Origin: Atopobiaceae bacterium
GTDB lineage: Bacteria; Actinomycetota; Coriobacteriia; Coriobacteriales; Atopobiaceae
NCBI GenBank assembly: GCA_017941705.1
Contig: JAGAVX010000049.1
Coordinates: 1 to 46,062, forward strand
DNA: 46,062 nucleotides
Direction of reading: 5' to 3'
Part shown: positions 35,777 through 43,430 of the stretch, piece after piece
Layout of the letters: each line of letters starts with the position of its first letter
Numbering within the stretch: position 1 is the stretch's first letter
Notes under the pieces: model-generated
The model's database searches: none
What the model was told of the DNA's origin: nothing
What the model saw: the letters and a program-made list of their open reading frames with translations, nothing else
Made by a program: the position numbers and the translations under genes

Positions 35777-35820
35777 AAGAGAACTCGCCAGAGGGCTGGT
35801 GCCCTGTGGCGGGTACTCTT
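35777..35820 (+). promoter_or_regulatory. Long 5'-terminal hairpin in the ppdK leader
   Basis: The arms AAGAG-A-ACTCGCCA-G-AGGGC and GCCCT-G-TGGCGGGT-A-CTCTT pair over 18 bp with only two 1x1 mismatches (A.A and G.G) and one U.G pair, closed by loop TGGT. If the promoter call is right, it starts within about seven bases of the mRNA 5' end. Such hairpins protect mRNAs from 5'-dependent decay in other bacteria. Confidence 0.6.
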
Positions 35821-35827
35821 GTAGGGA

Positions 35828-35850
35828 TGGTGTCACAAGGGGTGGCACCA
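35828..35850 (+). promoter_or_regulatory. Second hairpin in the ppdK leader
   Basis: TGGTGTCAC (35828-35836) pairs with GTGGCACCA (35842-35850) with one G-U pair around loop AAGGG. Its 3' arm could instead pair with TGGTGCC (35797-35803) in the loop side of the first hairpin, so alternative folds exist. No known riboswitch class was recognised. Confidence 0.5.
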
Positions 35851-35874
35851 ACGACCAAGATCAGGAGTGTGAGT

Positions 35875-38709
35875 ATGGCTGAAAAGCATGTGTACCGCTT
35901 CGGATTCGACGCCGACGGCAACAACGTTTCCGAGGTTGCCGGCGCCACCGTTGACGAGGCGAAGTGGATCACGGGCGGCAAGGGTGCCAACCTTGCTGAG
36001 ATGGCCGCTCTGGGCCTTCCCGTTCCCGCTGGCTTCACCATCACCTGCCAGACCTGCGTTGAGTATTCCGGCGCTGGCAACGTGTGGCCTGAGGGCGTCC
36101 TCGACGAGATCGACGAGTACCGCAAGGACCTCGAGGAGCGCATGGGCAAGAAGCTCGGCGACAACGAGGATCCCCTGCTCGTCTCCGTCCGTTCCGGCGC
36201 TCCGTTCTCCATGCCCGGCATGATGGACACCGTCCTTAACCTCGGCCTCAACGACGACTCCGTCCAGGGCCTCATCAAGCAGACGGACAACCCCCGCTTT
36301 GCTTACGACTCCTATCGTCGTTTCGTCCAGATGTTCTCGAGCGTCGTCATGGGCGTTTCCGGCCAGCTGTTCGAGGATGCCATCACCGCCAAGAAGGCCG
36401 AGAAGGGCGTCAAGCTCGACACCGACCTCGATGCCGACGACCTCAAGGATCTCGTTGCGACCTTCAAGCAGATCTTCTCCGACAACGTGGACGTTGCCAA
36501 GTATCCCGAGGTCGACGTTGACGGCGTAGCGGTCTTCCCGCACGATCCCCTGCTCCAGCTCCGTCTTGCCGAGCAGGCCGTCTTTGGTTCCTGGAACACC
36601 GAGCGCGCCATCCTCTACCGCAAGCAGAACAAGATTGACGACAGCCTCGGCACCGCCGTCAACGTCCAGGTGATGGCTTTCGGCAACAAGGGCAACACCT
36701 CCGCCACCGGCGTCGCCTTCACGCGCAACCCCGCCGACGGCACCAACGAGCGCTACGGTGACTACCTGGTCAACGCACAGGGCGAGGACGTCGTCGCAGG
36801 CATCCGCAACACCGAGCCCATCGCCAAGCTCCCGACCGAGCCTGGCCTGGAGGAGGCTGGCAAGCAGCTCTTCCACGTCTTCGAGATCCTCGAGGACCAC
36901 TACGCCGACATGATGGACCTCGAGTTCACCATCGAGCAGGGCAAGCTCTACATGCTGCAGACCCGCGTGGGCAAGCGTACCGCTCTGTCTGCCCTCAAGG
37001 TCGCCATCCAGATGTACGAGGAGGGCCGCATCACCAAGGAGCAGGCCGTCATGCGCGTCGCCCCCGACCAGCTCGACCAGCTCCTGCACCCGCAGTTCGA
37101 CGCCGCTGACATCAAGGGCCGAGAGACCATCGCCAAGGGCCTGAACGCCAGCCCTGGCGCCGCAGTGGGCGCTGTCGTGTTCTCCTCCGAGGACGCTGTG
37201 GCCTATGCTGAGGCCGGCAAGCCCTGCATTCTGGTTCGCTGGGAGACCACTCCTGACGACCTGCCCGGCATGGACGCCGCTGACGGCATCCTGACCTCGC
37301 ATGGTGGCAAGACCTCTCACGCCGCCGTTATCGCCCGTGGCATGGGCGAGCCCTGCGTCTGCGGCGCCGAGGCCCTGCAGATCGACGCTCCCAACAAGAC
37401 CTGCGCCATCGCCGGCACCGACATCGTCCTGCATGAGGGCGACGTCATCTCCATCGACGGCTCCACTGGTGCCGTCTACATGGGCGAGGCCAAGCTGGTC
37501 CGTCCCGAGCTCGGTGGCGACCTCCAGACCATCCTCGACTGGGCCGACGAGATTCGCTTCAACGAGAAGCGCGGCCGTGTCATGGGTGTCCGCGCCAACG
37601 CCGACAACCCCGACGACGCTCAGCTGTCCCGCGAGAACGGTGCCGTGGGCATCGGCCTCTGCCGTACCGAGCACATGTTCCTCGGTGAGCGCAAGTACCT
37701 CATCCAGAACTTCATCCTTGCCGACGATCCCGCCGTCAAGGAGGACGCGCTCAAGAAGCTCGGCGAGGCCCAGAAGGGTGACTTCCTTGGCATGTTCAAG
37801 GCCATGGAGGGCCTGCCCGTGATCGTCCGCCTGCTCGATCCTCCTCTGCACGAGTTCCTCGACAACCCGCGTGAGCTCGAGGTCGAGATCGCCAAGCTCG
37901 AGGCTGCCAGCAAGGCTGTCGAGACCGCTGCCGTCACCGACGAGAAGCTGCTCGCCCTCAACGAGGAGCTCGAGAAGGCCATCGCCGTCAAGCAGGCTCT
38001 GCTCAAGCAGCTCGACTCCTTCCAGGAGGCCAACCCCATGCTCGGCACCCGTGGCTGCCGTCTGGGCTTCCTGTATCCCGAGCTCAACCACATGCAGTTC
38101 CGCGCCATCGCGAGCGCTGCTGCCGAGCTCATCAAGGAGGGCGTTGACGCCAAGCCCGAGATCATGATCCCGCTCGTGGCCTTCTCCGAGGAGCTCAAGC
38201 ACCTCCGCTGGATGTGCGAGGACGACATCAAGGCTGTCGAGGAGGAGTACGGCGTCAAGCTGGAGATCCCCATCGGCACCATGATCGAGCTGCCGCGCGC
38301 TGCCATCACGGCCGACCACATCGCCAAGTATGCCGACTTCTACTCCTTCGGCACCAACGACCTCACGCAGACCTGCCTCGGCTTCTCGCGTGACGACGTC
38401 GAGTCCTCGTTCCTGGACACCTACATGAACGAGAAGCTCATCAAGACCAACCCGTTCGCTACGCTCGACCGTGGCGTCGCACGCCTGGTCCAGATGGGCG
38501 TCGAGGGCGGCCATGCCACCAACCCCGACATCGTCTGCGGTGTCTGCGGCGAGACTGGCGGCGACCCTGACTCCATCCAGAAGTACTACGACCTCGGCCT
38601 TGACTATGTGTCCTGCTCGCCGTTCCGTGTGCCCATCGCACGTCTCGCGGCTGCCCAGGCCAAGATCAAGTCCAATGGTGGTGCCGAGACGATCGCACCG
38701 CGCGTCTAG
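35875..38709 (+). CDS. ppdK: Pyruvate, phosphate dikinase
   Basis: Interconverts pyruvate + ATP + phosphate with PEP + AMP + pyrophosphate. The 944 residues have the N-terminal ATP-binding domain (GGKGANLAEMAALGLPVPAGFTI; VRSGAPFSMPGMMDTVLNLG), the phosphohistidine domain with His482 and, two before it, Thr480 in GGKTSHAAVIARGMG, and the C-terminal PEP/pyruvate barrel ending CGVCGETGGDPDS. It exceeds the usual roughly 875-905 residues, partly because of a charged insertion (about 667-718; KLEAASKAVETAAV, LNEELEKAIAVKQALLKQ) that looks like a coiled coil. Codon use is strongly biased to C-ending codons, suggesting very high expression. AGGAG lies seven bases before the ATG at 35875. Confidence 0.97.
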   Translation: MAEKHVYRFGFDADGNNVSEVAGATVDEAKWITGGKGANLAEMAALGLPVPAGFTITCQTCVEYSGAGNVWPEGVLDEIDEYRKDLEERMGKKLGDNEDPLLVSVRSGAPFSMPGMMDTVLNLGLNDDSVQGLIKQTDNPRFAYDSYRRFVQMFSSVVMGVSGQLFEDAITAKKAEKGVKLDTDLDADDLKDLVATFKQIFSDNVDVAKYPEVDVDGVAVFPHDPLLQLRLAEQAVFGSWNTERAILYRKQNKIDDSLGTAVNVQVMAFGNKGNTSATGVAFTRNPADGTNERYGDYLVNAQGEDVVAGIRNTEPIAKLPTEPGLEEAGKQLFHVFEILEDHYADMMDLEFTIEQGKLYMLQTRVGKRTALSALKVAIQMYEEGRITKEQAVMRVAPDQLDQLLHPQFDAADIKGRETIAKGLNASPGAAVGAVVFSSEDAVAYAEAGKPCILVRWETTPDDLPGMDAADGILTSHGGKTSHAAVIARGMGEPCVCGAEALQIDAPNKTCAIAGTDIVLHEGDVISIDGSTGAVYMGEAKLVRPELGGDLQTILDWADEIRFNEKRGRVMGVRANADNPDDAQLSRENGAVGIGLCRTEHMFLGERKYLIQNFILADDPAVKEDALKKLGEAQKGDFLGMFKAMEGLPVIVRLLDPPLHEFLDNPRELEVEIAKLEAASKAVETAAVTDEKLLALNEELEKAIAVKQALLKQLDSFQEANPMLGTRGCRLGFLYPELNHMQFRAIASAAAELIKEGVDAKPEIMIPLVAFSEELKHLRWMCEDDIKAVEEEYGVKLEIPIGTMIELPRAAITADHIAKYADFYSFGTNDLTQTCLGFSRDDVESSFLDTYMNEKLIKTNPFATLDRGVARLVQMGVEGGHATNPDIVCGVCGETGGDPDSIQKYYDLGLDYVSCSPFRVPIARLAAAQAKIKSNGGAETIAPRV

Positions 38710-38742
38710 CAACGACGGCTCGATAGCCAGCTAGTACGTCTG

Positions 38743-38776
38743 AGCTGGGGAGGGCAAATGCCTTCCCCAGCTTTTT
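38743..38776 (+). terminator. Rho-independent terminator after ppdK
   Basis: AGCTGGGGAGGGC (38743-38755) pairs with GCCTTCCCCAGCT (38760-38772) with one G-U pair, followed by T5. Confidence 0.93.
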
Positions 38777-38880
38777 CATTGCAAAGAGTCTTCTTCGAGT
38801 GATTGTCCGCTGTGGTTAGGCTCGAATGGATACTCACGACGAGTGATAAGGATTTTTGCTCACAAATGGCAAGTCCATTC

Positions 38881-38909
38881 TTGTCTAGCCCTGCGAATAC
38901 GACTAGAAT
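38881..38909 (+). promoter_or_regulatory. Candidate promoter of rplS
   Basis: TTGTCT (38881-38886) and TAGAAT (38904-38909) are separated by 17 bases, leaving a leader of about 58 bases before the rplS start. Confidence 0.65.
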
Positions 38910-38973
38910 GCTTCTTTGTGTGTAAACCTATGTGTCGCTCTCGTATGGCGGCACCTCTAGAGATGAGGTAGAC

Positions 38974-39315
38974 ATGGACTACATTCGCGCAATCGAGCGC
39001 CAGGATATCCGCGAGGACATCCCGACCGTCATCGTTGGCGACAACGTAAAGGTTCATTATCGCATTAAGGAAGGCGATCGCGAGCGCGAGCAGGTCTTCC
39101 AGGGCGACGTCATCCGCATGAGCGGTGGCAGCTCTCGCGAGACCTTCACGGTTCGCAAGATTTCCTTCGGTGTTGGCGTTGAGCGTACCTTCCCCCTGCA
39201 CAGCCCCAAGATTGCAAAGCTTGAGGTCGTGCGTCACGGCGACGTGCATCGCGCAAAGCTTTACTACCTGCGCGACCGCATCGGCAAGGCCGCACGCATC
39301 CGCGAGAAGCGCTAA
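38974..39315 (+). CDS. rplS: 50S ribosomal protein L19
   Basis: 113 residues, the normal length: [67 protein letters not shown] and [16 protein letters not shown]19 sits at the 30S-50S interface. The start at 38974 follows GAGGT by five bases; an earlier frame start adds 14 residues not found in the family. It has its own promoter and terminator, unlike the usual position directly after trmD. Confidence 0.97.
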   Translation: MDYIRAIERQDIREDIPTVIVGDNVKVHYRIKEGDREREQVFQGDVIRMSGGSSRETFTVRKISFGVGVERTFPLHSPKIAKLEVVRHGDVHRAKLYYLRDRIGKAARIREKR

Positions 39316-39322
39316 GGTCCAG

Positions 39323-39346
39323 GGCCTCCTACGGGAGGCCTTTTTT
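39323..39346 (+). terminator. Rho-independent terminator after rplS
   Basis: GGCCTCC / GGAGGCC stem with loop TACG, followed by T6. Confidence 0.93.
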
Positions 39347-39445
39347 ATGTCTGCCCGCCTCCGTCCCGACGCATGCACGGGATTGAAAAGCGATGAGACT
39401 TAGGGCGGGTAAGCTGCACGAGTATCGAAGTGGGGGAGAGCTGCG

Positions 39446-40237
39446 ATGTGCGCAGACACCATGAAACCCGCAACCGCACGTGAGGTCGTTGCCTCGTTGC
39501 ACGACGCCACTTTTGACGAGCTTCCATCCCTAATCGAGCGCTACACCGATGACCCTCGCTCACAGATTCGCCAGGCTGTGGCGCGGGCCCAGAAGCGCTT
39601 GTTGGCGATGCGCGAGGAGCGCGACCGCGTGCTCGGCATGTATGAGCTTGAGCATGAGCTTTCGCATGGCGGGGTGGCCCTTGGCGTCGACGAGGTCGGT
39701 CGTGGGGCCATTGCGGGACCCTTGACCGTGTGTGCCGTCGCGCTTCCGTACAAACCCATCATCTGGGGGATCAACGACTCAAAGCAACTCACGCCGCTCA
39801 AGCGCGAGGCCTTGGCGGCACAGATCGCCGAGCACGCTCTGGCTATAGGCATCGCGCACATCGAACCCGCTTCGATTGACGCTGTCGGGATGGCCGTGGC
39901 AATTCGCATGGGCATGTCGCAAGCGATAGAGTCGGCAGGCATCGATGCCGACGTGGTGCTGATAGACGGCAATCCGGTAATTGTCCACCCACGTGAGGTC
40001 ACCCTGGTCAAGGGGGATGCACGCGTAGCCTCGATTGCCGCTGCCTCCATAGTCGCAAAGGTGACTAGGGATGCCATGATGGTCGCGTATGGCGAAGACT
40101 ACCCAGAGTACGGTCTGGAGTCCTGCAAGGGGTATGGGTCCGCCCAACATATTGCCGCGATCAAAGAAAAGGGCCTCTCTCCCATCCATCGCGTATCGTT
40201 TTGTGGAAACTTTCTTGAGACGCCCCGTCTGTTCTAG
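39446..40237 (+). CDS. rnhB: Ribonuclease HII
   Basis: Removes RNA, including single ribonucleotides, from RNA-DNA hybrids. The 263 residues have the catalytic D82-E83 in GVDEVGRGAIAGP, INDSKQLTPLKRE, DGDARVASIAAASIVAK-like KGDARVASIAAASIVAKVTRD and YGLESCKGYGSAQHI. About 75 helical residues (KPATAREVVASLHD; VARAQKRLLAMREERDRV) precede the catalytic domain, a known long form of the family. GGGGGAG precedes the ATG. Confidence 0.96.
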   Translation: MCADTMKPATAREVVASLHDATFDELPSLIERYTDDPRSQIRQAVARAQKRLLAMREERDRVLGMYELEHELSHGGVALGVDEVGRGAIAGPLTVCAVALPYKPIIWGINDSKQLTPLKREALAAQIAEHALAIGIAHIEPASIDAVGMAVAIRMGMSQAIESAGIDADVVLIDGNPVIVHPREVTLVKGDARVASIAAASIVAKVTRDAMMVAYGEDYPEYGLESCKGYGSAQHIAAIKEKGLSPIHRVSFCGNFLETPRLF

Positions 40238-40419
40238 GGTCGTGCGACCGACGTGCGACCTCATGTACAGGTTTGCGCGCACCACTGCATAAGGCAGTAT
40301 GACGGTGACTCGGATAATATGACGATTCCGGCGTTCTTGGTGCGGCCAAAGGCGTAGTCACGACACAACCATGCTCTGCAATCCTTGTGAGCCCAGGGTT
40401 CACGAGGAAGGAGCACGGC

Positions 40420-41004
40420 ATGATGAGAAGCTCGTACTACGAACGCGAGTCTTACGAGTGTGCGAGGGGAAGCTACTCGTACAGTCGCGAGGCGTATTGC
40501 GATACCGACTGCGGCTACGATTGGGCGGCGTCAAAAGACCAGTCTGGCTGCGATCCTCTGGATTCACTTCACGACATTGCGTACAGCGATGCGTGTGGCT
40601 CTGGCCAGCGGGTCCACTGCGCAAGCCTCTGTGACATGAGCCCCCACGATCTGGGCGTCGAGGGTGAGCTCATAGCCAGAACATACCTTGAGCGTAGGGG
40701 GTGGGAGATTGTCGAATGCAATTGGACCTGTCCTGCCGGCGAGGCCGACATCATCGCCCGAGACGGTGGGGAATACGTCTTTGTCGAGGTGAAGACCCGC
40801 CTTGAGCATAAGGCAGGTAGAGGTGTCGAGCCAGAGCTCGCGGTCGACAAGGCAAAGCAACGGCGCTACAAGGGGATCGCGGACTGCTTCTTGGCAGAGC
40901 ATCCTGGTGCTCGCATAAGGTTTGACGTTATCGCTATTAGTGTCATCGGGGAGCGAACGGTAAGCGTGAAGCACCTCGTCGATGCCTTTGGATGTGACTA
41001 CTGA
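40420..41004 (+). CDS. yraN: UPF0102 (YraN) nuclease-fold protein with Cys/Tyr-rich N-terminal extension
   Basis: 194 residues. From residue 73 it is a typical UPF0102 protein: SPHDLGVEGELIARTYLERRG, then GEADIIARDGGEYVFVEVKTR, which carries the Asp-ExK pattern of PD-(D/E)XK nucleases, and KAKQRRYKGIADCFL. Function of the family is unclear; it neighbours DNA-uptake genes widely. The first 72 residues are unusual: seven cysteines (14, 27, 31, 44, 59, 67, 71), eight tyrosines and many serines, with no family similarity seen. The start at 40420 has an excellent AAGGAG six bases upstream, while the core methionine at 40636 has none, so the extension is probably translated. Confidence 0.88.
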   Translation: MMRSSYYERESYECARGSYSYSREAYCDTDCGYDWAASKDQSGCDPLDSLHDIAYSDACGSGQRVHCASLCDMSPHDLGVEGELIARTYLERRGWEIVECNWTCPAGEADIIARDGGEYVFVEVKTRLEHKAGRGVEPELAVDKAKQRRYKGIADCFLAEHPGARIRFDVIAISVIGERTVSVKHLVDAFGCDY

Positions 41005-42506
41005 TGGCGAATGACTCTTTTGTGGGAACGTTTTCCGTCAGGACGGCCATGGTGCGCGGCGTCGAGGCGGTCCCCATCATGGTTGAAGTCTCTTGTTCAT
41101 CGGGTATTCCCGGGTACACGATAGTTGGTATGGCGGACTCAACCGTCATGGAGGCTCAGTCTCGCGTCAGGTGTGCCATCGACGCGGCGGGATATGACAA
41201 CCCTCGGATGCATGTGACGATCAACCTCGCGCCAGCCGAGCTGCGCAAGACAGGGACTTCGTTCGACTTGCCCATAGCCGTCGCTGTCCTAGCGGCGTCT
41301 GGTCAGATTCCCATTGCGGGCATAGACTCGTGCCTCTTTGTCGGAGAGCTTGCTCTCGATGGGCAGGTCTGTCCGGTAAGGGGTGACATCGCTTACGGAA
41401 TGCTTGCCGAGGAACAGGGCCTCGACCTCGTGACCGCCCCCGAAAGCCTCCCGCTCAGAGGAATCGATTGCGTGGCAAGGCCGATAGAGTCGCTTGGGCG
41501 GCTTCGGCTGGGCATCGCCTCGCTGGAAGGAACGGGCTCCTCTCCGGCATGTGTCGGGGCAAGGGACGGCCATAAGGCGCATGGTCTCGACTACCGGGAC
41601 GTCTGCGATCAAGAGATCGCAAAGCGAGCCTTGGTCATTGCGGCGGCTGGGAGACATGGAATCATGATGGTTGGTCCCCCGGGTGCCGGCAAGACCATGT
41701 TGGCCAGGCGTATGCCGACCATACTCCCTCCACTCAGCGAGCAGGCGCAGGTGGAAGCGCTGCTGGTTCATTCCGTCGCTGGGCAGATACCCGAGGGCGT
41801 ACTGAACGGCGAGCCTCCGTTTCGCGCTCCTCACCACTCGATATCGGTGGCGGGGTTAGTGGGTGGTGGAAGACCTGTCATACCAGGTGAGATATCCCTG
41901 GCGCATCGAGGGGTGCTCTTTCTTGACGAGCTGCCGGAGTTTGCGAACAACGTGCTGCAGTCGCTTCGCCAACCGATGGAGGACCACTTCATTCGCCTGA
42001 TACGTGCCGAGGGAGCCTATGTGTTCCCAAGCGACTTCATGCTGGTGTGTGCGGCCAATCCCTGTCCCTGCGGCCATCTGGGAGACCCGGGGCATCCCTG
42101 CACTTGCGCACCAGCACGTGTCGAGAACTATCAGGCGCGCATGGGAGGTCCGCTTGCCAATCGCATAGACATACATATCGATGTCGCCCGTCCCGCGTCG
42201 AACAAGGTCATTGAGGGCGGAACGGGAATGAGCTCGAGCGATATGGCGGACATGGTGCGGGGAGGCAAAGAATTCGCCTCTTATCGACACAAGAAGAACG
42301 GCATAACGAGAAACGTCATATCGACCTTCGAGGATGAAGCCAGGTCCTCGTTCGAGACGATAGCGGCACGGCTCAACATGGGAGGTCGTTCCATAACGCG
42401 CGCGAGCAAGGTGGCGCGCACGATAGCCGACATCGAGCATCATGAGCGCGTCACGCGGGATGACATCATCGAGGCATGCTCATATAGGGGGAGGGCACAT
42501 GGCTAG
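41004..42506 (+). CDS. comM: YifB/ComM family AAA+ ATPase (Mg chelatase-like)
   Basis: 500 residues: an N-terminal Lon-protease-like fold (GTFSVRTAMVRGVEAVPIMVEV; INLAPAELRKTGTSFDLPIA), the Walker A GPPGAGKTML near residue 225, Walker B GVLFLDELPEF, and a C-terminal domain with a cysteine cluster (CAANPCPCGHLGDPGHPCTC). ComM of Gammaproteobacteria is a hexameric helicase that drives branch migration in natural transformation. Its start overlaps the yraN stop (TGATG) and its end overlaps dprA. Confidence 0.95.
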   Translation: MANDSFVGTFSVRTAMVRGVEAVPIMVEVSCSSGIPGYTIVGMADSTVMEAQSRVRCAIDAAGYDNPRMHVTINLAPAELRKTGTSFDLPIAVAVLAASGQIPIAGIDSCLFVGELALDGQVCPVRGDIAYGMLAEEQGLDLVTAPESLPLRGIDCVARPIESLGRLRLGIASLEGTGSSPACVGARDGHKAHGLDYRDVCDQEIAKRALVIAAAGRHGIMMVGPPGAGKTMLARRMPTILPPLSEQAQVEALLVHSVAGQIPEGVLNGEPPFRAPHHSISVAGLVGGGRPVIPGEISLAHRGVLFLDELPEFANNVLQSLRQPMEDHFIRLIRAEGAYVFPSDFMLVCAANPCPCGHLGDPGHPCTCAPARVENYQARMGGPLANRIDIHIDVARPASNKVIEGGTGMSSSDMADMVRGGKEFASYRHKKNGITRNVISTFEDEARSSFETIAARLNMGGRSITRASKVARTIADIEHHERVTRDDIIEACSYRGRAHG

Positions 42507-43407
42507 GAGCTTGGTTGACAGCGGTTGGGAACTCTCATGCGAGGATGCCGACTATCCAAATAATCTTCGTGACCTTGAGAGTCCTCCGTCGAGGATATAC
42601 GGAATGGGCGACCCAAAGGCGCTCTCGGGCAAATGTCTGGCCGTCGTCGGTGCGCGGCGCGCGACTCCCTACGGTCTTGCGGCAGCAGCTATGGCCGGCC
42701 GCATCGCAGCCGAGTCAGGCGTTACGGTGGTGTCAGGAGGGGCAATGGGCTGTGACGTGGCCGCCGCCCGAAGCGCTCTCGATGCCGGCGGAAGGACCAT
42801 TGTCGTGTCGGGCGTTGGGGCCGACCAGGTGTATCCCAAGTCTTCGCGCGACGTGTACGAGCGAGCCGTACGGCAGGGTGGGGCGGTGGTTTCCCTGATG
42901 CCTTGGGGCGCACAGCCTCAGGTCTGGGCTTTTCCCAAGCGCAATGTCATCATTGCCGCATTGTCCTCTGCGATTGTCGTGAGTGAGGCGGGCCAACGGT
43001 CGGGCACGTCGAGCACGGCTATGGCAGGCATCGACCTGGGGCGCGAAGTATATGCGATACCCGGCTCGATCTTCTCGCCAGAGTCGAGGGGGTCAAACAA
43101 CCTCATACGTGACGGTGCGACCATCATTTCAAGCGAAGAGGACCTTGAGACGCTTGTCTCCCGGGAGTTCGGCGTGCTTCGACTGGTGCGCGAGGAGGTC
43201 GCTACGCCCCGAAACAGGATTCTTTCGGCCCTTGTCGCATCACCCATGAGGGCTGCCGATCTTGCTGATCGCATGGGAGACGAGCCTCTTGAGATGCTTC
43301 GCAAGCTGTCGGAGTACGAAGTGGCAGGCATGGTCACGCGTCTTCCTGATGGCCGTTATGCACCTACGAAGGAGATGCTGCTCGGACAAGATAGAATAGA
43401 GCCCTAG
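42499..43407 (+). CDS. dprA: DNA-processing protein DprA
   Basis: Loads RecA on incoming single-stranded DNA in natural transformation. The 302 residues have the Rossmann-like core: GKCLAVVGARRATPYG, VVSGGAMGCDVAAARSALDAGG, FPKRNVIIAALSSAIVVSEAGQRSGT-type elements, and a C-terminal winged-helix (RNRILSALVASPMRAADLADRM). GGGGAGGG precedes ATG 42499, which overlaps comM by eight bases, so translation is coupled. topA, commonly next, is missing here. Confidence 0.94.
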   Translation: MARSLVDSGWELSCEDADYPNNLRDLESPPSRIYGMGDPKALSGKCLAVVGARRATPYGLAAAAMAGRIAAESGVTVVSGGAMGCDVAAARSALDAGGRTIVVSGVGADQVYPKSSRDVYERAVRQGGAVVSLMPWGAQPQVWAFPKRNVIIAALSSAIVVSEAGQRSGTSSTAMAGIDLGREVYAIPGSIFSPESRGSNNLIRDGATIISSEEDLETLVSREFGVLRLVREEVATPRNRILSALVASPMRAADLADRMGDEPLEMLRKLSEYEVAGMVTRLPDGRYAPTKEMLLGQDRIEP

Positions 43408-43430
43408 CATGAACGCCGAAAGGGGTCATA

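Noticed and set aside
35678..35874. A frameshifted C-terminal half of the PDRP regulator after its stop codon
   Set aside because: All frames were read for the P-loop and downstream motifs. The stretch is short, contains a promoter and leader hairpins, and shows no remnant.
35833..38712. A 959-residue open frame antisense to ppdK
   Set aside because: It mirrors ppdK exactly. The strong bias to C-ending codons removes stops on the opposite strand; there is no ribosome-binding site and the protein is Val/Leu/Asp-monotonous with no recognised family.
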